A stretch of DNA of 8,269 nt from Desulfobacterales bacterium (GCA_020345785.1 CP070771.1:1062137-1070405), one strand, 5' to 3'; shown: positions 1 through 5,003, counted from the first letter of the stretch. A program made the numbers and translations. Notes: generated by a model not told the origin, from the sequence alone.

Positions 1-21
1 CAAAGCAACCCCGGCATTAAA

Positions 22-151
22 CGCCAACCATGCGCTTGAGAGGGACCGGGAAAAGCCGTGCCACTTTTAGAGCGTATTCTTGGCTCGAACATTTTGGTAT
101 ATTTATAGAATTTCGTTTATCGTTTCCCGGCCCCTCAGCTTACCGTTATCT
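22..151 (+). other. attC recombination site 1
   Basis: The 5' box is CGCCAAC (22-28) and the 3' box is GTTATCT (145-151). The arms pair as GCT 34-36 with AGC 137-139, GAG 38-40 with CTC 134-136, GGG 42-44 with CCC 131-133, and CCGGG 46-50 with CCCGG 126-130. T37, A41 and A45 are left unpaired on the 5' arm only. Unpaired bases restricted to the 5' arm are what the integrase reads in a folded attC bottom strand. The centre (51-125) is a long variable segment. The site ends the cassette that lies mostly left of the window. Confidence 0.8.
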
Positions 152-166
152 GCAATCACAATTAGC

Positions 167-508
167 ATGGCAGCAACATTCATAATATTGGGGCTTTCAA
201 TTGGAGGTCTTGGATTAATTGTAATCCTATTGTGTTGCAACGTTATTTTTCATGGTTGGAGACTTTACTCTTATGTAAAAAAAATGTATCCCGCAAAATT
301 TGAAAGCTACAAGAACAAATTGGATCCATTTAAGCCAACAAAAATTTCAGAGTTTTTAGACAGCAATGATTTAACACTTAATCGAATAACTAACATGTTG
401 GAAAAGAGAATCAAAATTTTTCTCTATCTTTTTTCAATTTGCATATTATCAATTGTGCTATTGACAGCAAGTGGACTTATTCTTCATGCTTTTAATAAAT
501 TTGATTAA
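167..508 (+). CDS. Small two-helix membrane protein, cassette 1
   Basis: The gene encodes 113 residues. The frame is open back to a TTG at 80, but that lies inside attC site 1. The ATG at 167, 16 bp after the attC end, is the sensible start, although no strong ribosome-binding site precedes it. Hydrophobic segments lie at about residues 4-27 and 86-108. Between them is a basic, polar loop of about 60 residues containing WRLYSYVKKMYP and a DPF motif. This layout resembles the UspB-like small membrane proteins often found in integron cassettes, but the match is by topology and loop flavour only. The protein would sit in the inner membrane with the loop probably cytoplasmic. The function is unknown. 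Base composition is markedly AT-rich. Confidence 0.75.
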   Translation: MAATFIILGLSIGGLGLIVILLCCNVIFHGWRLYSYVKKMYPAKFESYKNKLDPFKPTKISEFLDSNDLTLNRITNMLEKRIKIFLYLFSICILSIVLLTASGLILHAFNKFD

Positions 509-524
509 ACTAAACTATGGCAGG

Positions 525-630
525 AGATAACCATGCCACTGGAGCAGACGGCGTGAAGATAGCGGTTAAACGTAAAGGCCGTGCAAGGTCGAAACTTATT
601 TAGGCCGCTGCTCAGTGGCGGGCGTTATGT
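525..630 (+). other. attC recombination site 2
   Basis: This is the clearest site in the window. The 5' box ends in ATAAC (527-531) and the 3' box is GTTATGT (624-630). The arms pair perfectly: GCCACT 535-540 with AGTGGC 614-619, GAGCAG 542-547 with CTGCTC 608-613, and CGGC 549-552 with GCCG 604-607. Only G541 and A548 bulge out. That gives 16 base pairs with two extrahelical bases on the 5' arm, the textbook attC fold. The apical region 553-603 is a variable terminal structure. Confidence 0.92.
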
Positions 631-649
631 TTGCAACTCTGCATTACAC

Positions 650-997
650 ATGAAATCAGACAGCCTCAACACAGAAGATAGAATCTTAATTTATTATATA
701 CGCCCTTCACTAATAGCTGGTTCCTTATCAGCAATCACTGTATCTATAGTGGTAATTTTCGAATTGAATATTTCAACCTTTACTGGGATATTATCTTTTG
801 TCATTTTATTATCTTCGATCCCAGGGTACCTTATTCTGCCGGGTATTTTATACCGAACTTTTCTAACAGGTTGGACTTTTACGGCAGATCAAATGATATA
901 TTATACATTCACGGTGGTAACTTTAGGACTTGGACCTGCGTTGTTATACTTTATAAAATTTGATCCGACTATAAAAAGAATGTTACTTGAGAAATAG
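650..997 (+). CDS. Three-helix membrane protein, cassette 2
   Basis: The gene encodes 115 residues from the ATG at 650, 20 bp after attC site 2. The frame extends back to a GTG at 581, but that lies within the attC and is rejected. After a short polar N-terminus come three strongly hydrophobic segments, at about residues 17-38, 42-64 and 82-102. A short lysine-containing tail ends in KRMLLEK. No signal peptide, cysteine pair or catalytic motif is visible, and I do not recognise the family. It is an inner-membrane protein of unknown function in an AT-rich cassette. No clear Shine-Dalgarno sequence is seen, so it may depend on read-through transcription from upstream. Confidence 0.75.
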   Translation: MKSDSLNTEDRILIYYIRPSLIAGSLSAITVSIVVIFELNISTFTGILSFVILLSSIPGYLILPGILYRTFLTGWTFTADQMIYYTFTVVTLGLGPALLYFIKFDPTIKRMLLEK

Positions 998-1026
998 GTA
1001 GCAAATTATTGCGCCTAAAGTACAAT

Positions 1027-1157
1027 ACATAACCATGCGTTTGCTCTCTGACCGGCTGTATTGTGCGGCTTACAACATTGGTTGGGACTTCCATTTTTCA
1101 GCGGTTTCAAAGGTGGCGTTTAAGCCCACCGCCGTCAGGTGAAACGCTCCGTTAGGT
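1027..1157 (+). other. attC recombination site 3
   Basis: The 5' box is ACATAAC (1027-1033), and the 3' box GTTAGGT (1151-1157) fits GTTRRRY exactly. The arms pair as GCGTTT 1037-1042 with AAACGC 1142-1147, CTGAC 1048-1052 with GTCAG 1134-1138, and GGC 1054-1056 with GCC 1131-1133. G1043, T1047 and C1053 are candidate extrahelical bases, and there is one internal T-T mismatch. The 5' arm opens with AACCATGC, as in sites 1 and 2, which hints at a shared origin for these sites. Confidence 0.87.
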
Positions 1158-1181
1158 TTAAACCCATTAAAGAGGTGAATT

Positions 1182-1418
1182 ATGGAAATTGATGGTGACT
1201 CGGTAAGCTATATTTCTGATTTCCGCTATGCACATGAATACACTTATCAAAGAAGACGTCAGATAGTGTGGTTGTTGATTATCATGATAGTCCTAATTGG
1301 ATTTTTTATTTGTTTGATTTCTTTCGTTCCACCAATTCAGGGAATCCTTAGCAATAAGGAGAAAATATTAGCTTCTCAACTGGAAGGAAGACCTCATAGC
1401 TGGGAACATAAGCCGTGA
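1182..1418 (+). CDS. Single-helix membrane ORF, cassette 3
   Basis: The gene encodes 78 residues. The ATG at 1182 is preceded by a good ribosome-binding site (AAGAGGTG), and the gene begins 24 bp after attC site 3. The first 28 residues are polar and end in QRRRQ. They are followed by one strong membrane segment at about residues 29-52, then a short polar tail. The positive charge before the helix predicts a cytoplasmic N-terminus. The last 17 or so codons overlap, in another frame, codons that read naturally into the SIR2-like gene downstream. The true C-terminus may therefore have been lost at a junction or frameshift near 1370. No attC separates it from the next ORF, so both share one cassette. 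The function is unknown. Confidence 0.6.
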   Translation: MEIDGDSVSYISDFRYAHEYTYQRRRQIVWLLIIMIVLIGFFICLISFVPPIQGILSNKEKILASQLEGRPHSWEHKP

Positions 1419-1437
1419 AGCGCATAAGGAGATGGTC

Positions 1438-2046
1438 GTGACTACTCTTCGGAAGAAGATGGAAATGCCATCCGTTCATGCCAATTCCTATCGACGTTTC
1501 TTGGATATAATGGCAACGCAGACAGTGAGCCAGGGTTACCACCGTTTGATAACCACGAATTGGGACTACTTGCTACAGCGCGAAGTTGACACTTGGATTG
1601 GTGCAAACCAACCGGGTTACGTACCTGGATTTCTCAAACCAGATGGTATGGTTAGCCACTTAAATGGATCCATTGAGCCAGGAAACTTTCAAAACCGAAG
1701 TTCCTTTTTGCTGGAAACTGACAGTGCTGAATTTAGAAAGGCAGCCGTCGAGTCGAATAAAGCTTTCAACAAACTACTATGGTCTAATTTTATAGTGATT
1801 GTTGGAATGTCATTCGAATGTGACATCGATAAGGGGCTTTCGGCTGCTTTGAAGACGCATGAAGACAATTTGCCTATTGGCTCAGCACTCTTTGTTGTTG
1901 TAGATCCTATGGAGGAATCTCTCGAAAGAACTATTAGCAGGTTAGCGGCGTGCTTCCCACGTGCATGTGGTCTTCGGGTTCAGAAGCGGCTGGAAGAATG
2001 GATTGATGAAGGTATGCCAGAACTATTTGGTCGCATTTTCATGTGA
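1438..2046 (+). CDS. SIR2-like domain protein, N-terminally truncated
   Basis: The gene encodes about 202 residues. AAGGAG (1426-1431) abuts the ATG at 1432 with no spacing, so the GTG at 1438 is the better start, although 1432 would add only two residues. The protein keeps SIR2-superfamily motifs: TTNWDYLL at about residue 39 (the conserved Asn and Asp of the NAD pocket), HLNGS at about 74 (catalytic His position), and VGMSFECDID at about 122. In SIR2-like antiphage effectors these residues support NAD+ hydrolysis. The N-terminal Rossmann segment with its GxGxS glycines is missing. The same frame stays open for about 20 codons upstream, to a TAG at 1369-1371, and those codons read like protein. 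I infer that the 5' part of the gene was lost. The protein is probably not a full NADase, but the fragment has no internal stops. Confidence 0.7.
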   Translation: MTTLRKKMEMPSVHANSYRRFLDIMATQTVSQGYHRLITTNWDYLLQREVDTWIGANQPGYVPGFLKPDGMVSHLNGSIEPGNFQNRSSFLLETDSAEFRKAAVESNKAFNKLLWSNFIVIVGMSFECDIDKGLSAALKTHEDNLPIGSALFVVVDPMEESLERTISRLAACFPRACGLRVQKRLEEWIDEGMPELFGRIFM

Positions 2047-2083
2047 AGCAACTTTCAATAAACAGGATTCTTGCCACACTTTG

Positions 2084-2224
2084 GTCTAACCGTACTAGTA
2101 GAGCGGACCAGTCTTCGCTCTTGAGAGCTTCGCCGCGGCACGGCGGCCTAAAGATTGCGGTTCATCGTAAGGACTGTGCAAATTTGACCATAATTTGGGC
2201 GCTACTCACCGCCGGACGTTATAA
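2084..2224 (+). other. attC-like site 4 (arms poorly matched)
   Basis: The 5' box GTCTAAC (2084-2090) fits RYYYAAC exactly. The 3' box is GTTATAA (2218-2224), a weaker match. The segment lies between the SIR2-like gene and the toxin-antitoxin pair, exactly where a cassette end is expected. Its GC-rich centre holds short inverted repeats around 2131-2147. The arms share only a short stem: AGTAG at 2096-2100 with CTACT at 2212-2216 side sequence, followed by CG/CC pairs. The spacers are of unequal length. It may be a degenerate or mosaic site. Confidence 0.5.
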
Positions 2225-2256
2225 AGCCACCGTAATCCATTTTGAATATTTTTTTC

Positions 2257-2285
2257 TTGCCAAGTGTGCGTCATTGACGTATAGT
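2257..2285 (+). promoter_or_regulatory. Promoter of the toxin-antitoxin operon
   Basis: A TTGCCA -35 box (2257-2262) and a TATAGT -10 box (2280-2285) are separated by the ideal 17 bp. The toxin ATG at 2291 lies just 5 bp after the -10 box. Transcription would therefore begin at or next to the start codon, giving a leaderless or nearly leaderless toxin message. This would let the cassette be expressed independently of the integron promoter. The call rests on sequence match only. Confidence 0.65.
2269..2279 (+). promoter_or_regulatory. Putative antitoxin operator palindrome
   Basis: CGTCA-T-TGACG is a perfect 11-base palindrome lying exactly between the -35 and -10 boxes. HigA-type antitoxins repress their own operons by binding such palindromes, so this is the natural candidate operator. 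Occupancy would block RNA polymerase directly. The function is inferred from position. Confidence 0.5.
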
Positions 2286-2290
2286 CAGAT

Positions 2291-2608
2291 ATGTTTTTCA
2301 TCGAAACGCCAATTTTCACAAAATTAGTTTCTGAGCTCTTACCGGATGATGAGTATCGGAAAATTCAATTGGCTTTGATTTTAAGACCTGAAGCCGGAAA
2401 AATTATTCCCGATAGTGGTGGACTCCGTAAAATTCGATGGAAAAGTCACGGCAGCGGTAAAAGGGGAGGCCTTCGGCTTATTTATTTCTGGTATGTTCCG
2501 GAGCATACAGTTTATATGCTGTTTATTTACAAAAAAAGCAAGCAAGAGGATCTCACCCCTGATCAACTCAAAACACTCCGCAAGCTGGTAAAGGAGTTGC
2601 TAAAATGA
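2291..2608 (+). CDS. higB: HigB/RelE-family toxin
   Basis: The toxin has 105 residues, the usual length for the compact RelE/HigB (HigB2-like) mRNA-interferase fold. Family features are the N-terminal ETPIFTKLVSELL helix, EAGKIIPDSGGLRKIRW at about residues 34-50, GKRGGLRLIYFW at about 56-67, and the C-terminal YKKSKQEDLTPDQL. The Lys/Arg-rich central strands normally carry the RNA-cleaving residues. It would cut ribosome-bound mRNA when free of its antitoxin. The toxin gene comes first, as in hig modules, and its stop overlaps the antitoxin start (ATGA at 2605-2608), which suggests translational coupling. The promoter places the start codon almost at the transcript end. In integrons such pairs are thought to stabilise the array. 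Confidence 0.9.
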   Translation: MFFIETPIFTKLVSELLPDDEYRKIQLALILRPEAGKIIPDSGGLRKIRWKSHGSGKRGGLRLIYFWYVPEHTVYMLFIYKKSKQEDLTPDQLKTLRKLVKELLK

Positions 2609-2895
2609 AAAAAGATGATTTTAACAACCTTGTTAACAGTCTCAAACAAGCAGGAAAGATCAAAAAAGGGCAATTAAAGCCGGGAAGGACATTTGAATTT
2701 AGTCCGTTGGACATCAAATCAATACGCAATCAATTGAACAAATCCCAAAGTGAATTTGCACTTATGATCGGTGTCAGTGTGTCCACTCTCCAGAATTGGG
2801 AGCAAGGGCGTCGAAGACCTGATGGACCGGCAAGGGCTCTGTTAAAGGTTGCCTCAGAAAATCCAGAGGCTGTGAGCAAAGCACTGGAAGCTTAA
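2605..2895 (+). CDS. higA: HigA-family antitoxin, XRE helix-turn-helix
   Basis: The antitoxin has 96 residues. The N-terminal 30 or so residues are lysine-rich and probably include the toxin-binding part. A Cro/C1 (XRE) helix-turn-helix follows at about residues 36-72, seen in IRNQLNKSQSEFALMIGVS and STLQNWEQGRRRP, the typical HigA signature. It should bind and neutralise the toxin encoded just upstream and repress the shared promoter, perhaps at the palindrome at 2269-2279. The start codon overlaps the toxin stop. A ribosome-binding site (AAAGGAG, about 2589-2595) lies inside the toxin gene and supports its own translation. The cassette ends with the well-formed attC beginning 18 bp after the stop. 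Confidence 0.92.
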   Translation: MKKDDFNNLVNSLKQAGKIKKGQLKPGRTFEFSPLDIKSIRNQLNKSQSEFALMIGVSVSTLQNWEQGRRRPDGPARALLKVASENPEAVSKALEA

Positions 2896-2912
2896 GTTCC
2901 AGAGATACCGCT

Positions 2913-3041
2913 TTATAACAAAAGCATTAAGATGGACAGGCTATATCCTGCGGCTTTAAGGGATTTTGAACTTTTACCCGACCCCGAGTGCTTTCCATAG
3001 CCTGCATTGTATTCGTCCGCCGCTTATGCCCAGTGTTAGAT
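2913..3041 (+). other. attC recombination site 5
   Basis: The 5' box is TTATAAC (2913-2919), and the 3' box GTTAGAT (3035-3041) fits GTTRRRY exactly. The arms pair as GCAT 2924-2927 with ATGC 3026-3029, AAG 2929-2931 with CTT 3023-3025, and GGAC 2934-2937 with GTCC 3015-3018. T2928 and A2932 bulge out on the 5' arm. Further in, CAGGCTAT 2937-2944 is the exact complement of ATAGCCTG 2997-3004, so the stem is unusually long. It closes the toxin-antitoxin cassette. Confidence 0.85.
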
Positions 3042-3263
3042 CTTAAATCGCCCATCTCATGCTTTATGTTGTCCGGATTGCAATACTACCTATTGCCGAT
3101 GGAGAAAAAAGTCTAACCGGGAGGAAAAACCAGACCCGTCTCCGCTAAGCTACGCAGAGGAACGGCGGGGAAAAATGATGCAGTTTACTGGAATTGCCCT
3201 GTAAGCTTGAAAAGCGTCAGGCCCGCTGTTTATCCGCAAACGCAAGCCGCCCCTGAAACGACG
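3042..3263 (+). other. Short cassette with no convincing gene
   Basis: About 220 bp separate the end of attC site 5 from the next 3' core-like box, most of it taken up by the candidate attC itself. The only open frame is a 29-codon stretch from the ATG at 3059 to the TAA at 3148. It lacks a ribosome-binding site and runs into the attC-like sequence, so I do not call it a gene. The segment may be the remains of a deleted cassette, an ORF-less cassette, or a small RNA. I see no promoter or terminator that would support an RNA. Confidence 0.45.
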
Positions 3264-3269
3264 TTAAGA
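3111..3269 (+). other. attC-like site 6 (candidate, arms do not match)
   Basis: The 5' box GTCTAAC (3111-3117) fits RYYYAAC exactly and is identical to the one at 2084. The 3' box GTTAAGA (3263-3269) sits 8 bp before the next start codon, the expected spot. The flanking arms do not form a clean inverted repeat. The best partial match pairs the CAGAGGAACGGC area (about 3155-3166) with GCCGCCCCTG (3247-3256). The site may be a decayed attC or a fusion of halves from two sites. Confidence 0.35.
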
Positions 3270-3276
3270 GGTTGAA

Positions 3277-3695
3277 ATGGATTCAGCGGTAAATTTTGCG
3301 AACGCAATAAGGCAGATGATCCAGCATGAAGGCACTCTCATGAATCATCGCTTCGGATGGTTCCTCACGTCGGAATCTCTGCTATTTGCAGCTTTGGATT
3401 TCTTTTGGGAAAAAGGAATAACAATTGTCCTGCTTCTCAGCGGTGTTGGCTTGGTTACATGTGCGTCGATGTCCTTAGTGCTCCGCTTGCCAGTGTAGTT
3501 CAGAAACGTCTTGAACGAGCATGGGTCGATTGGTGCTCTGAAAAAGACATCGATCCTGACTTGCATCCTCCAGTGGCAGGAATGGCCGATTCCGATCACC
3601 GTTACCTCGAGAGAATTCTTCTCCCATGGAGATTTCTGCCCTGGGTGTTTGCCGCTGCGTGGATCGTCTTGGGAGTAATACGAGTTTGCGGCTAA
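3277..3695 (+). pseudogene. Frameshifted integron-type membrane protein, cassette 6
   Basis: Two overlapping frames make one protein. The ATG at 3277, preceded by a weak AAGAGG ribosome-binding site, runs for 73 codons. It includes FANAIRQMIQHEGTLM, FGWFLTSESLLFAAL and a first hydrophobic hairpin, then stops at 3498. The other frame, open across 3357-3695, continues sensibly from about 3470 with VVQKRLERAW, HPPVAGM and a last helix in LPWVFAAAWIVLGVI. One missing base (or two extra) near 3470-3495 would restore about 139 residues. The layout matches a family of hypothetical membrane proteins that I recognise from integron cassettes. The TAA stop (3693-3695) lies inside the 5' box of the following attC, a common cassette arrangement. 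The lesion could be real decay or a sequencing error. Confidence 0.7.
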
Positions 3696-3751
3696 CAATT
3701 CACTTGAGAGGAACGGCTCGTACCTCGCCGCCCATCAATTTATCGTTGAGC
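3690..3751 (+). other. attC recombination site 7 (short, classical)
   Basis: This site is 62 bp long, the classical compact size. The 5' box is GGCTAAC (3690-3696), followed by AATTCACTTGAG, which resembles the attC arms of resistance cassettes. The 3' box GTTGAGC (3745-3751) fits GTTRRRY exactly. TTGA 3704-3707 pairs with TCAA 3735-3738, a GG/CC step follows, and CGGC 3714-3717 pairs with GCCG 3727-3730. Extra bases occur on the 5' arm only. It is the last recognisable attC in the window. Confidence 0.82.
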
Positions 3752-3886
3752 AGACTAAAAGTTAATAACGAGGTAAATAAAATTGCAGGTCACCGAACGA
3801 ATACACGCGATAAAAATCCCGTTTAAAGTCCCTGTTTCTCCAGCGATGTCAGTCGATAGATTTGCTTTTGTCTATTTTTTGGACAA
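3752..3886. other. Non-coding stretch at the array boundary
   Basis: This AT-rich segment lies between the last attC and the next start codon. At about 135 bp it is much longer than the leaders inside most cassettes. I see no strong promoter, terminator, attC box or convincing ORF in it. It probably marks the change from array to chromosomal backbone. Confidence 0.4.
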
Positions 3887-4168
3887 ATGGATGATATATT
3901 AAAAAGAATCAAAAAAATAGAATTCGAACAAATTAATTATCAGAAACTATCGGATGATTATTTCAATCTAGTCGAAGGAAGAATTCCTCAATTTGAAATC
4001 AATGCTGAATACAGGATCATTGAGAGAAAGCCGGACAGTTCACACGCTGATAAAAATTACAAAGCTGAAGGGAAAAAGGTTATCGAATTAATCAATACAT
4101 TGGAGTCGATGTTAAAAAACATTCAAAAACGCAATTATAGTTTAGCTAGCCAGCTCCGGTTTTTTTAA
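3887..4168 (+). CDS. Hypothetical protein, 93 residues
   Basis: The gene encodes a small, soluble, highly charged protein rich in Lys, Glu, Ile and Asn, with no membrane segment, cysteine or recognisable motif. Residues 1-30 and 60-85 look helical, with heptad-like spacing (KRIKKIEFEQI and VIELINTLESML), so a short coiled coil or helical hairpin is plausible. The ATG at 3887 has only a weak GGAC ahead of it. The strongly AT-rich codon use matches the cassette genes rather than the hydrogenase operon. No attC follows the stop, so it is either the last cassette with its attC lost or a backbone gene. It converges with the minus-strand operon 49 bp away. I do not recognise the family. Confidence 0.6.
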   Translation: MDDILKRIKKIEFEQINYQKLSDDYFNLVEGRIPQFEINAEYRIIERKPDSSHADKNYKAEGKKVIELINTLESMLKNIQKRNYSLASQLRFF

Positions 4169-4217
4169 TGTATTTGTGAGCCACAACACTAAGCATTCTC
4201 TAATAAGTACGCACGCC

Positions 4218-4970
4218 TTAACCTCCCGTCTGATTTTTGAATTTTTCATTGAAGGCCGTGGCGACAACTTCGGCGGCGGCCGCCGGACTTTTGAGATAGT
4301 CGAAGTTGATGACCAGATCGAACTCGTACGCGGTGGCCTCTTTGCGGCCGAAGGCCTTCTTGAAAAACTCCCGTTGTTCCTTGTCTGATTTTTTCAGCAA
4401 ACTTGCCGCTGCTTTGGCATCGATGTTCAGAATCCGGGACAGACGGTCTATGCGGTGTTCATCCGAACAGATAAATCGGACTGCCAGCAACCGATCGCGC
4501 GGTAATAAAAGATGCGTACCCCTTCCGACAAATATCGTTGAGCCGGTTTCGGCCATGGCAAAGACAGCGCTGATAATATGGCGCATGTAGTCACTCATGA
4601 TAAAAGACTTTTCACCGAAAAGCATGGCGCCTAATTCAAGCATTTTCCCGGGATAGCGTTCATCGAAAAATGCCACGGTTTTGGCCGCCAGTTTATTATC
4701 CGTGGCGATGGTTTCGAGAATTTCCCGATCTGCCACCCGGAATTTAATTTTATCCGACAGGATATCGGCAACTTCAAGGGCGCCGACGCCGATTTTTCGC
4801 GAAAAACAAATTGTCGGAGCGATTTCGGTCATAACGGACTTGCGTTCGCCGGCTTTGAGACGTTTTTGCTCCCATTCTCGGATGTACTGCTCGGCCATCT
4901 GGGCGGCCCCGGGCCGTTTGCGGGCATAGGTGCCCGGTACATAAGTTGTTGTCTGGACCTTTGTTACCAT
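4218..4970 (-). CDS. Cytidylate-kinase-like family protein
   Basis: The protein has 250 residues. An excellent ribosome-binding site (AAGGAGG) lies 6 bp before the ATG at 4970. The first 50 or so residues are a polar, basic extension with a Tyr-rich start and a helix (AAQMAEQYIREWEQKR). The kinase-like core follows: ICFSRKIGVGALEVADIL at about 54-71 (the nucleotide-loop position), VADREILETIA at about 79-89, FVGRGTHLLL at about 147-156, RFICSDEHRIDRL at about 165-177, and FDLVINFD near 217. This order fits the Cmk2-like P-loop family (PF13189). The loop reads GVGA rather than the family's usual GSGG, and no classical GKS/T Walker motif is seen, so activity on CMP is doubtful. It is the last gene of the hydrogenase operon, 33 bp after hoxW. 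It may act in regulation or nucleotide binding. Confidence 0.8.
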   Translation of the reverse strand: MVTKVQTTTYVPGTYARKRPGAAQMAEQYIREWEQKRLKAGERKSVMTEIAPTICFSRKIGVGALEVADILSDKIKFRVADREILETIATDNKLAAKTVAFFDERYPGKMLELGAMLFGEKSFIMSDYMRHIISAVFAMAETGSTIFVGRGTHLLLPRDRLLAVRFICSDEHRIDRLSRILNIDAKAAASLLKKSDKEQREFFKKAFGRKEATAYEFDLVINFDYLKSPAAAAEVVATAFNEKFKNQTGG

Positions 4971-5003
4971 GATATCCTCCTTTTCCCAACGGTTATTGGG
5001 ATG

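Larger units (their letters stand above)
1..3751 (+). mobile_element. Integron gene-cassette array (partial)
   Basis: This stretch is a tandem series of short + strand genes, each followed by an attC-like site. Recombination cuts between G and TT of the GTTRRRY box, so the approximate cassettes are 146-624, 625-1151, 1152-2218, 2219-3035, 3036-3263 and 3264-3745. The content is typical of sedentary chromosomal integrons: small membrane proteins, a toxin-antitoxin pair, a SIR2-like fragment and unknowns. All cassette genes point the same way, and most start within about 15 to 35 bp of an upstream attC end. The exceptions are the toxin gene (67 bp) and the downstream member of the two-ORF cassette. 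The attC sequences differ from one another, unlike the near-identical sites of Vibrio superintegrons. The integrase gene, attI and Pc promoter are not in the window. The left end is cut by the window, and the right end is inferred from the absence of any attC after 3751. Confidence 0.85.

Noticed and set aside
80..166. N-terminal extension of the first membrane protein from a TTG start
   Set aside because: It lies inside attC site 1 and has no ribosome-binding site. The ATG at 167 just after the site is more likely.
581..649. GTG start extending the second membrane protein
   Set aside because: The codons lie across the 3' arm of attC site 2. The ATG at 650 follows the site.
2043..2327. 94-residue ORF overlapping the SIR2-like stop
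   Set aside because: It runs through the attC-like site and the toxin promoter into the toxin gene. It has no family features and is explained by chance openness.
3059..3148. 29-codon micro-ORF
   Set aside because: It has no ribosome-binding site and overlaps the candidate attC. I cannot support it as a gene.
3345..3698. Minus-strand ORF of 117 residues opposite the frameshifted cassette gene
   Set aside because: It runs into the attC box and has no recognisable features. The + strand frames give a coherent membrane protein.
4141..4168. Possible rho-independent terminator ending in a T run
   Set aside because: Only a 4-bp AGCT stem can be drawn before the T run, and it lies in the last codons of the 93-residue gene. 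Too weak to call.
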